Assembly (NCBI GenBank): GCA_905221605.1
Contig: CAJNDS010002647.1
Coordinates: forward strand, 65,001 to 129,000
DNA length: 64,000 nucleotides
Reading direction: 5' to 3'
Source of the DNA: Symbiodinium natans
Taxonomy: Eukaryota > Sar > Dinophyceae > Suessiales > Symbiodiniaceae
Shown here in pieces: positions 23,701 to 34,279 of the stretch (positions are counted from its first letter, which is position 1; every line of letters starts with the position of its first letter). Position numbers and translations under genes: made by a program. The notes beneath the pieces were generated by a model. That model was not told the origin of the DNA. It worked only from the letters and a program-made list of their open reading frames with translations, and ran no database searches.

Positions 23701-25620
23701 GGTGCATGAATACTTTGTTTCGTTGTGGATCTGAGAGTGATGTTCTTGGTTCTGGCCCGCAGTAATTGTGAAGGGTGTCGGCTCCTGCAACCGCAGTTGC
23801 TGGAGGTCACGGAGCAGCCCGACAGCCTTCTGCCAATTCCTTTGCAAGGCAAGTGCACAAGGCTTTTGATGTTCAAGATCTTCAAGGTCCCTTATCCGTG
23901 ATATCCACTTGTGCTGCCCCTGCGTCCAAGATGCTCACCCTTCCCACAAGCACTGATCACAGAGTTGTAAGAGATCACCTGCCACGGCCAACCCTTGCGA
24001 GAAACCGTGTCTGCAGGTGCAGGTACGATGCGTCTTGTGTGGCTCTCAGCCGAGCTTCTGAGCATACATCAGACAAGCGGCGTCTGCTTCCAGCTGAGAC
24101 ACGCGCAGATCCAACAGCAGCGACAGCGCCTGCAAAGCAACCCGGGAACTTAAGAGTGCAAGCCTGGTGAGTACTATTGCTCGGCATCAATATCCTATCC
24201 ACCATTCTTGGCCGTTGCCCTCCGCACCGGCCTGCGCCCATTGCTCACCTTTCTCGCACGCGCTCATCGTTGCGTTGTACATGATCACATCCTGAGGATT
24301 GGTTTCCACACAGATGGCCCTCGTTCCAATTCTACGGATTTATTCGAAGGGCGATAGCAGAATTTATTTCAGAATACGGCGGCTGTGCAATGGCCAAATC
24401 GGCCTGTGTGCACTCTTGCAACACGACACAATCACATGTCCAATACTGCAGTTAGTCGAAGCGGCGGGTGAGATTCGGGTTTGATTCAGGTCTCGAAGCA
24501 AACGCAATGCAGTCTGCCAGGCCCCGCCTTCCAAGCAAGCTCACAAGCAGATGCACACGGTCAGCTCTTCAATTCTTGCCGGGTTCTATGTCAATTCACA
24601 AACCTGCCACTGCAGCAGTATTGTTGAGCCGGGCTACCAGGCTACCAGCAACAGGGAGCAGAGAGCAGCAACGGAGAGCCAGTGTCAGGAGGATGTTTTG
24701 GACGATGTTAGCAACAATGGTGGCAATTGACGTACAAGGACGATGGCATCAGTCTGCTCCTTCCTACTTAGCCCGCCTTTCTCGCACGCAGTAATCGCTG
24801 CGCTTTGCATGATGATGTTGGTCTCCAGTCGATCTTCCCCCAGATCGGCCAGCAGCTGCACCGCCTAGCAACATGCCGACATGCAATTCAGATCTTGTTG
24901 CAACAGCTGGGCTGGCTTCTGGAACAATCGTTGCCAATCAATCGTGGCTCTGGGAAAGGCCCGGGCCCGAGAAAAGAATTCCGAAGCTCAGTCTAAGCCA
25001 TGCCTGCTCCCAGCACCCCGCTCGCGCGCAAGCGCCGAGAGCTGCGCCGTGGACGATGCAGTTCCTGAGCTCAGCTCGGGATGAACATGATACTTAACAC
25101 TTTATGATTTTAATCAGGCTGACAGGAGCTGGACCACTACTTGTTTTGGCCATCCTCAATGCCAGATTTGGTGCCTCTCTTACTCAAACGCTGGGCTTAC
25201 CACATCCAGCAGTGGCTTGGAGGCTGCTCTGGGAATTGCACAGATCTGATAAGCACATCTCAGCCCCGCAGCCGCCTCCTTAAGCAAAACTGGATGGCTC
25301 TGACTTTTGTTCTGGGCACGGTTGCCAGCCCCGCTGTCGTGCGACTTGCAGAAGGCACCTGTCTCGTCACAACACTGGGGCCCCCTGCCATGGGGGGGGG
25401 GGCCCTTTTTGGTAGAAATTATCAGAGGTAACATTGCAGGCCTGCTCATACCACCAGCAAGGCTCCAAGGCTCCGACACTGCTGATTCCCATTGTTGACT
25501 CCGTCCACACTTCGTGATTGTCTGACTCAGCACCTTGGCAGTCAGGAGTGAGGCCTCTAACGACAATTGCAAGCGAGCCGACGTCGTCGGGCTGAGACAT
25601 GACAAGCTGAACGGCATTGT
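20778..25620 (-). CDS. PPR repeat protein, gene A (multi-exon)
   Basis: About fifteen short minus-strand exons encode half or whole PPR repeats, at approximately 25.56-25.46, 24.87-24.78, 24.32-24.23, 24.13-24.06, 23.98-23.93, 23.85-23.77, 23.55-23.48, 23.30-23.23, 23.13-23.06, 22.96-22.87, 22.51-22.38, 22.25-22.17, 21.60-21.48, 21.03-20.95 and 20.86-20.78 kb. Examples are IMYNATMSACEKG, ISYNSVISACGKG, NWQKAVGLLRDLQQL and QWAHALQVLEDVGSSRLEAN. The final exon reads QWQLALGLLHDIHQRGYQAD and ends in TGA at 20780-20778. PPR proteins bind RNA in a base-specific way and usually act in organelles (family knowledge); the target is unknown and no transit peptide could be seen. Introns fall repeatedly between the first helix (ending SACEKG) and the second (starting QWQ). 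The 5' end is not resolved. Confidence 0.75.
21634..21675. repeat. G-run cluster
   Basis: Several runs of five or more G on the plus strand separated by single A, able in principle to form a G-quadruplex. It lies in an intron of PPR gene A, just upstream (on the minus strand) of the exon at 21.60-21.48 kb, where the transcript would carry C-runs and could serve as a pyrimidine tract. Confidence 0.7.
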
Positions 25621-25624
25621 GGCG

Positions 25625-26815
25625 GTGCGAAATAGTTGTCAGCCTCAAAGATAGGCTGGTTGTAATGCCGCTCCAAGCAAGACAGAGGAAGCATCTTTCC
25701 AACGTTGGAACTTGAACTTGCACTGCGCAGGGTCTGAGGGTGGCCTCCGATGGCTGTCCAAATGATAAGAGTTTCTGTCTCTTAACTGAGCTATGCCCAG
25801 CTATGCTGTGGAGGCTCTCCCTCTGTTCCCCTTGAACCCACAGAATTCAAAACAAACCTTGCACGAGCTGGCTGGTCGCCTGCATATCCTACTCTCAAGT
25901 CAGTTGGAGGTGGGAGACTGTGCTCAGATCTCCGTGAACACTTGTCTTGTGGCATGCCTGTTCCTTCGCTCATGTTCGTTGGAGCTCGGATACCTCATAA
26001 CAAGCTCAAGAGCGTCTCCCACTTCAGAGATGCAACATGCATCACAAATAAGCGTTGCATAGGTGACACAATCCATATGAAGACTGTTACGGGCTCAGAG
26101 TTTAGCCACTACGTGGAATGTCCGGAACGCATCCTAAACAAACTGCCACATGGCAAGTCCTCACATGGAGTATTCGCAATCAATCGCAATCAGTCACACT
26201 CCCTCTTAAACCTCATCGAACTACTTTCAGGTGTCATGACGCAACAGATCACACGAGGAAAATAGGAGGCTTGAAGGGCGTCATAAACAATTCCATACGT
26301 GAGGCAGCAGGGTGAGGCGCAGCTTGTGCTGCGAAATCCATTTCCAGAAATGCAGTTAACAGACCTACAAGTACTGGGTGGCATGGGAATTGCAAATGGG
26401 CAGAGGTTAAGTGACTCCGAACAATTGCCTGATGACTTTGGACTGCACATGGAAACATACGTATGGATGGGCTCCACTCCTGCTAGGCAGAGAGGCCGAC
26501 AGCCGAGCATGCGACAAACATCTCCCTGAAATGGAACTATCCTTGAAGGCTCTTCGGCTGTCTCTGCCGCTTTGTTGACAGCTTTTACCGTGCTCCGCTG
26601 CTTAGCAGGCTAGCACCGGGACCACAGTTGGGAAAAAGGCCTCCCCCGCCGCTAGGTGCACGGAAGGGTGTGCCTGCAGCAAGGCTGTGACCATGGTCCC
26701 TCGCCACATTATAGCTGATCAGTCCATGTTCCTCGGCATAGGCTTCAACACCGACCCAAGTTGTCAAGAGCGAAGGCAAACCAGCGAGAGGGTGGTAAAA
26801 GCCGAGGCGCGCCGA
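25625..26815. other. Spacer between channel C and PPR gene A
   Basis: No domain was recognised on either strand. It holds the presumed 3' end of the channel C transcript and the unresolved 5' end of PPR gene A. No polyadenylation signal can be called; dinoflagellate signals are poorly defined. Confidence 0.5.
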
Positions 26816-26819
26816 GGAT

Positions 26820-29800
26820 TCAAGGGTCAATTCCAAGCTTGTCGCAAACTGCTGTCATCATTTTGACGAGCAATGCCGTCTTGAGCCTGACCTTCAGGAG
26901 CTTTTCTTCAACTGGCTTCTGATTCTCGAGTAAGGAAGACAAGGGGCGGCAATGATGTCCGTTTTTGAAGCAGGACCGCGGCATTTGAGCAAGCCATCAA
27001 TCATCTCCTTGCACAATCGCATGACACGATGCTGGCATGGCTGAGCACAGAATGAACTGAAGACTTGAAATGGCTGAAATGCTGTCCTCAAACTCCAGCT
27101 CGCCGCTCAAATCAGCGTCCAGGACATCAAAAAGATCGGATTTGCATGACAAATCGATCCTTGCATGAGAAACGAGATGAAGAAGTGTCTTTCAAAAAAC
27201 TGAGAAACATTGCACGGAAGACGATCGAGCCTCTCAGCTTCAAGGAGTCGAGCAAGCACAGCTTGCCACGCAATTCCGCAATTGACGGATATGAAGTGAT
27301 ATGAAGCTCGGAATGATCGGTCAAGATTCTCAGAGTCGTCCAGAGTTGTGATAAGTTCTTTCTCGCCCGAGAGCCAGTGATTGAACTCCTCACGCGTCAC
27401 CACCACATTGCCTGGGCGCGGGTCCTATGCAGTACGTCATGTAAACTCCGCGTTCTCCTGAGAACTCGATGGGGCGAGGGACCAAAAACATGCCCTATAC
27501 ACCGGGATGGGCATAAACAGTGGCCCGGTTATCCAGGTTACGCGTGGCCATTTCTTTGCGAATCTTGTTTGTCAGCTGCTCGTACTCGTGAACGGTGTGC
27601 GGCTTGTATCCATACCTCACACCACATAGCAGACATGGCATGGCCCAGCGCCCAGGTCTTACATCTTGCTCAAGGCTGCTAGCCTGAAGCTGTCTTTGCA
27701 GAAGCAGTTGCATCTCTTGCAGCGCCCCGAGCTTCTCCTTGAGGATTTTCGATGGACGGCGGCCATGAGTGTGATAGTCACCGTTCATCATCTGGCAGAA
27801 TGTGTGCCAACATGTGGAGTCCTTTGAAGAAACCGTTTCAGCCTCGGGTTACCCTAGACTCCTAGACAATCTGTACAGTTAGCCAATCATGTCAAGAAGT
27901 CTTAGGGGTGCAATGCCACACGTTCATGAAGAGGACAAGCCAACGCCAAAGCCTGCACTGATTCCAATTGTTGGGGCTGCAGGGGATGTAGGGAGCAATG
28001 TTAGGGATCGCCAGCAGTGAGCTGTGGTATTTGCGAGGAAGACTCCGCGCGTGAATGTTATTTGTCTCCAAAGCTTCCCCCCAAAGGACTTTGACTCATT
28101 TAGCGCAAGGCAGGCAAGTTATGCAGCGGCAATGAACGTATTCAAAAGTACCTGCCATGGACTTCGACTCGCTGACTGGAGCTACCTCCATATCTCGCAG
28201 CGACAAGTATCGCTCTCCGTGGGCCTCCTCTTCGGCTTCCTTGTGCAAGATCTTGGTCAAAATGATGTTTCCTGAGGACGACCAAAAAGCCGCGTCATGG
28301 TCTCAGGGAACTGACGCGGGCTCAAGCTTCTCTAGCCTTGAGGACGGCGGGAGTACGTTCCGTGTCTGCACTCGTCCCTTATGCATCAGAGCTGCTCAAA
28401 ACGGACGAGATCAGCCATTCCGTCTTCGGTGCATTCCTGAGAGTCTTTGGCAAGCAGACGGCATCCAGCACTATGGAGGTGCACACGCAGTATCTTCAAA
28501 GCTTGGGACTGGTGGCTTCGATGTGAATATGTACTGGCAGTTGCTGGCAGGCTGGGATGACTCTCATCAAGGGATCTCAAGGGATCTCAAGGGGGCTCTG
28601 AGTCGTGCACCTGTGCGCACACGGCGCTCCACAAAGCCAAGCGTCGCACCCAGCTGCCTCTGCCGCTTCTTGGTGCTGCCATCCGTGACATTATCAATAA
28701 ATACAGCCTCAGCTTGCGCATTGGCCTCTCACGAGAGATCTAAATGAAAGCCATCGTGTCCAAAATGAAAAGGGTAAACGTCTCAACTCGAAGCACGCGC
28801 AAGCTGTCACAAGCATGCAACTGCAATTGCAAGGCTCTGCAGCCTAAGCGGCCATAATCAGGTTGAAGATTCCAATCGTAACGAAAAGAAACAGCAGAAT
28901 GTACATCATCATGAGGACGCCACCCATGTCCTGCAACAGATGCACCGGGTTATGGTGATGGCAAGACGCTCATGACATGCAGATACATTGTCTGTCAGTA
29001 TCCGAGACAGAATGCGAAAACGAATCAAAGATAATCAAACATTATACTGGTTGTCTCGAAGGGGCCGAGTCCCTGCGGAGCTTCTCTTGCAGAGGAGTGC
29101 CATCGTAGGCTGTGCAGCCGTCAGTGACACCTGGGACAGCGATGACGGCCACTACGCATCTGACACACGAAGGAGCCGCACCCTCACCCTCTCAAAAGGC
29201 ACAGAGATCACAGCACTCAACATTAGGTGTTCTAGCTCGTCCCTCACAAGACAAGTACACGGATGGGGTACCAAGCCCTGTGAGCTGCACCTGGACTGAA
29301 TCTATTGAATTTGTTGGCTGTCTCGCAAACTCCAGCCCAGAAGCAGCGGAAGGACGTGAACATAGCTGCAGGGACCGTCGAGAACTCATCATATTGGTCA
29401 AAGAAAGTGCGAGTGATCACCTGGCATTCGGGTGAATCAAACTTCCGCGACTGCCCAACGCCGGAAACACCACGACAACTACTTCTAAGTCGTGGTGGCT
29501 TGGTTTTCAGGCTGCGTACGACCGGGCCGACCGGAATGATTGGGGACAGCATGTGCGGCCCATTGCGGCCCGCACCCTCCACTGAGGATCCTGACCTCCT
29601 ATGCCCTGGCAGTACTTGTACGGAACATGTTGTATTGTTTCATCCTGCGACAGCATGAAGGCCGTGCGCAAATGCGGAATGTGAGCAGCATGCACAATAG
29701 AGCCAGGTACCCCAAGGAGATACATGCTGGTGACGAGGAGGATCACCTGAACTGCGATTAAGTTTGGCATGGCGGCATGGAGCAAGAAAACAATGGTTTC

Positions 29801-32634
29801 CGTATGTTTCAAATCATCCAGTCTCTCGGTGCATGAAGGCAAGAAGGGGAAGGCAGAGCGGATAGCAACGGATAGAACCCCAAGTCTAAGCTCTCATAAC
29901 GTGGTCGTTTTTAATCTCTGCATGTTTTGGCGAGGTGCGGCCCAAGTTAGAACTCGAAGGCCGGTAAAGACGCCCTGGATCATCAGCTTTAGCTCCTGCC
30001 AGGTATCGGAGTCCACGCTTCAGTCTCCAGACCGGCCCACCGGTCCGTTCAATTTCAATTATGCAGATTTCTACACCAGTGTCCTGAAAGATCTTGAACT
30101 TCAGCAATCGAATGATCCGGCCCAGCCGTGCTAACTTCCTTGATGGCTGGTTTAAATCAAGCCAGAGGCTTCCCTTTTGCTAAGGTTTGCTAAAGGTCTT
30201 GAGAGAGCTTGTTCGTGTGCACACCATGCGTTCTCATGACCCCTGGAAGCATTCATGTCTTGCAGCTACCGGTGGCCACCAGAAACAGTCGAACACTCAT
30301 TCCAGGCAATCGTGCCCAACCGCCAGGTTGCCCCAAAATCTGAAACCCTGAGCGTTAGCTGTAGAAAGGTTCACTGAGATTCAATGCCAGCAACTGCCAG
30401 CCAAGCCACAACATCTTCAGTGAGCTCAGCGACCCGGAGTCCGAGGCTGCACTGTCCCTGGGCAGACGTTTGGCGGTGCTCGGGCGTGGCATGGGTGCGC
30501 GTGTGTGCATGCGCGTGTGCTCAGTTGGCATCTGGATGTTGGCATTGTAGTGTGTGCATATATACACATACACACTAACATACACTAACACATGACACTG
30601 CATGTATACAGTATACATATATGTATGCTTGGCACCGCGCGATGGTTAAGCCAGTCGTGTCTCCGTGTCTGCAAAAGCACCTGCAAGAATTCGAAAAAAA
30701 AAACCTCCTAAGCCAGGCCACATTGTGCCGTAGGTGACAGCAAGATCCACGAGCGCCAGAACCACGCAGAGGATATCCTCGGAAAAGCAGCACATCACAG
30801 CACATCACAGCACATCACAGCACATCACGGCACAACAAGCTATCCATCTGCTTGAGGTGTGTTGTACAGTCCAGATCTGCTTTTGCCGGGCATCGAACCA
30901 GCTCCAGTACCAGTCCTTGCCCACCAAGTACTCACGTACGCCAAAGACGCGCAATTTGACACAGATCTCCCCAACGAAGAACACGGTAAAGAAAATCTCA
31001 AACGCCTGCATGGACTCAAGGGATCTCCAGCTTTCGCTGATCGCCCTAGCCTTGCAGTCATGCCTTTGGCCTAGTGACCGGTGGCGGTATCATCAGAAAG
31101 CGGCTGGGCATGCTACATTGGCGACTTGATCTGGCCTGCCAAATTGGACTTTCTGGATGTATGTCTGCACTGAGACCGGCCACAGCGGCACTCAGCATGA
31201 TAACGACAGCGGGGATCACATCCAGCATCAGCAAGAAAGTTGGACCTTCAGATTCTTCAGAAAGATCTGGCACACGCGCAGGGTCTTAAGACAAATATTT
31301 TTGAAATAGCTTGGACGTGCGGCGCGGCCTAATCGGTAGTTGTAGTTGGCAGTACTGCGACATTCTGGTTAGTGCCCCGGTATTACGACATGGTAGTACT
31401 GGAGTGTCGCACCTTGTGAAACAATGGAGTGGAGGCCTGCGACTACAACCAATAGTCCAATACCCCACCGGTATTGTTCTGGCCCAAAAGCTCGACACAT
31501 CTCATGGGGAAAATGACAAGGAAGGAACACCGCCTAATAACCCCAAGCAGGTGCCGGGGTCTGACATGACTCACCACATGCCCAAGTGTTTGTCCGGTTG
31601 GCTGTCTTCCGATTCCTCGTCGTCAATCCATCTGGAGTTCTGCCGCTTGTAGTCCCTGACCTGGTCAATTCGAAAGAAGCACAAGAAATGCAGCCCGGCT
31701 CAGCCTGCAGAGGTCTGGGAGTTCTAGGGCCCTAGGGGCATGCAGAACTCAGCCATGCTCAGCTTCTGACAGACATTTTCTTCGGGCTTCCCGGCGGAAC
31801 GGACTTCCCACTCGGGCTCTTATCACGCTTCTCAGCATAATCGTCCAGCTCATATGCAGTGATGGCTTTCCTTGGATGAGAGCGGCGCGTGGGATCTTAA
31901 ACGGCGAATACAACCCGAGACTTGATCGCAGAAGGTGTTGGGCCTCAAGCTTCAGTGTGCTGCCAATAAGTGTAACACTAGTTGATACTACCTGCCAACA
32001 TGGTGTACATGAGCGCAGTGACATGCAATTTGCGCTTTCATTCGTAGCATTTCGCAGCCAATCCACACTGGCTCGATGATCTCGCAATCCTCGCCGCGTA
32101 TTTGCCACAATGGATCCGCTGGCAACTCGCCTGGCACCTGCTTTGCAGACGGCAGTGCTCAGGGATGCTTAGGGCTTTGACAAGTTGGGATGTGCTGAGG
32201 TGTTAAGTGCGAACGTCCAGGCTGTACCAGGAAGCTCTGTGTTACGTGCACTTTTGACATGCTTTGACCACGGCGCTGAGGTGGAGGGCGTGGCGGCGTA
32301 GGCGAGGATCGGCTGCGGCGGAGGGTTTGAGTCAGTGCTGGAGCGGCGAAGCTTCCAAAGGGGGTCCTGCATGGTGTCGGTCCAGCCTTTTACCCTATGT
32401 CATACATCATAAAGCCTCCGCTGAGGGCCTTGAGAGAATTAAAGAGCCTGGAGGGCTGGGTTCAGGATTAACATACCAGAACATCCTTTGGCTGCAGGTG
32501 GCTTCAAGACTTCAAAAAGCCAGGCTCTCCTTGTGCAGCTCTCTGCGCAGCTCGTTGTTCTCAGTGGCAAGGCGCTCGTACTCCGCATTCAGTGCTGCCA
32601 AATATCGCTGGAAGGAAGAATCACCCAAAGCCAT
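26820..32634 (-). CDS. Voltage-gated cation channel, copy C (EF-hand)
   Basis: A single-domain voltage-gated channel in many exons. Likely start is the ATG at 32634, followed by a coiled segment (YLAALNAEYERLATENNELR), and an acidic exon lies at about 31.66-31.60 kb. S1 ends at 31136; S2 is 31005-30895, S3 from 30777, S4 (LARLGRIIRLLKFKIF) ends at 30084, S5 is 29995-29939 plus 29746-29711. The pore (VPAAMFTSFRCF, then TDGCTAYDG) is 29420 to about 29330 and about 29125-29072. S6 is 28930-28853, then AVFIDNV from 28707, RRPSKILKEKL at about 27.75 kb and a linker ending at 27542. The C-terminus is 27411-27330, 27159-27087, 27007-26948 and 26891-26820 (TGA). A complete EF-hand loop (DADLSGELEFEE) has acidic residues or serine at positions 1, 3, 5, 9 and 12. 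The family admits Na+ or Ca2+ into cells on depolarisation; Ca2+ modulation through the EF-hand is inferred. Copy C has nine introns that are absent from a paralogue. Confidence 0.88.
29996..30083 (-). other. GA-AG intron in S4-S5 linker (copy C only)
   Basis: Donor TTTCAG|GACACT and acceptor GGCAG|GAGCTA interrupt KIFQ|ELKL. The intron is 88 nt, which is not a multiple of three, so it must be removed to keep frame. The five bases CAGGA straddle both boundaries. Copies A and B have KIFQELKL uninterrupted. Confidence 0.88.
30778..30894 (-). other. GA-AG intron carrying a tandem repeat (copy C)
   Basis: Donor TTC|GATGCC and acceptor CGAG|GAT split WSWF|DILC in copy C; copies A and B read through this position without a break. 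The 117-nt intron contains about five head-to-tail copies of AGCACATCAC (plus strand, 30789-30837). Confidence 0.8.
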
Positions 32635-32649
32635 GGCCCACGCTGGCAG

Positions 32650-34170
32650 GGCCGCTACGGCCCTATCACACAGTGGAGGCTACGTGTCGACGCTGGGCAG
32701 GAGCTGCTGTGGCACTACACGGAGTTGCAACGTTGTGATTTAAAGCACCTTTTGAGGAGCAAACTACAGTGCCACATGGAAAACGCTGCGACACTGCGAC
32801 GGATCGCTGCTCAGAGCTGGGACCCTTAAGCCATCAAGAAGGACCAGTCCACATCAAACGCTTTCTATCGGCGCAGTTGAGAAGAGACGTGTGCATGGGC
32901 AGCCTGACAGGCTTGCGAACCTGGCAACCCCTCAATGCACATCTATACTCGTTTCCATAAAATATACTGTTTATAAGTATGTCTGTTTTAACTATATACT
33001 AAACACGTACATGTACAATATATATATATATATGTATGTATGTACGTATATACTATGTAAATGGAATCTGCACACATACAGCACCTTGGCGCCTAGAGTG
33101 GAGGGATGGGGCGTGGCATTTGGGGACGCCAAAACGAGAATGAGAAGTGAGAACTCCAACACAGTAGGAAGCATGCAAGGCACGTGGTCGCGGATCCTCC
33201 CTGAAGTTCGCGTCGCCTCCACGAGCAGAGCCAGTCCTGAACGTAAGGCCGCAGCATTCGCATGAAATCAGAACAAGGCTGCCCCCTACAGTACTCCCTT
33301 TCCCACAAAAAGTCTTGCCGGCTAACTGCTTCGCACTTTCTTGCTCGGCAAGCACGCAACTCTCCCGCCTTTTGAGGAAGGTGGAGAAGCTTGATGCACC
33401 GCGCAGTGGCAATCCACAGCCATTCGCTGCAGAGATCTGCCAGTTGCAGCCGCAGACCCTGACAGAGCAGTGCTAGCTAGCATCCATCTCATCCAAATTG
33501 CAAACGTGACGAACGTCACCTGCTTCTTGGGAGCTCTACATACATGTCAATGCACCACGCTTTCGTAAACACGATCCTGACGCAGGCCCCGGCCGAATGG
33601 AAGCCAGCTGCGGAGTCAATCGAGTACTCGCACCCAGCCCACCAAGGGAGCATTGCAGCTGCAACAAATCCCTGCAGTCTAAGCGGAGTGTACCAGCTAC
33701 CGGAAGCACACAGCTGGTTCCAGTGTAGGTTGCAAACTACTACAACAGTTACTGTACAGTAGGAAGAACGCATAGTTAGAAACCAAGGGCCAACCATGAA
33801 TGAGACTTCGCGCGGTGGCTTGGGCTGAGTCAGTCAGAAGCTTGGCGCGCCGACACTCCCGATGCCGGATTACACGTGCTTTTCGATCTCTCGCACATTT
33901 GCACAAGAATCGAAATTATTGTGTTGCCTGCCATTATTGAGTCATGTAGAGGCACTTCTCTGACGCGAAACGGGGCATAGCCTTCGGCTTTTTTAGCTGC
34001 ATGCCAAGCCATGCTCTCGAGATCACGCAGGCAACTTCCGGCAAAGACGGCATCACCTGAGTGCAGCCGGCTTCGGCACTGTTAAGACGGTGAGCTGGAG
34101 CCTGTTGCCACAACTAACTAGCTGGCTAACACAAACACAACCACACGCACAAGCACAGGCACAAGCAAGC
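32650..34170. other. Spacer between PPR gene B and channel C
   Basis: No recognised domain. Minus-strand frames at 33.1-33.4 and 33.83-34.01 kb look moderately protein-like but cannot be assigned; either could be a 5' exon of channel C. An (AT)n tract with ATGT repeats is at about 33.02-33.05 kb. Confidence 0.45.
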
Positions 34171-34173
34171 GCA

Positions 34174-34204
34174 CAGAGAGAGAGAGAGCGCGAGACAGAG
34201 AGCT

Positions 34205-34237
<33 letters not shown>

Positions 34238-34240
34238 AAA

Positions 34241-34276
<36 letters not shown>
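34174..34276. repeat. (GA)n microsatellite
   Basis: A long GA dinucleotide tract with occasional GC and AAA interruptions lies just beyond the last recognised PPR gene B exon. Confidence 0.9.
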
Positions 34277-34279
34277 TGA

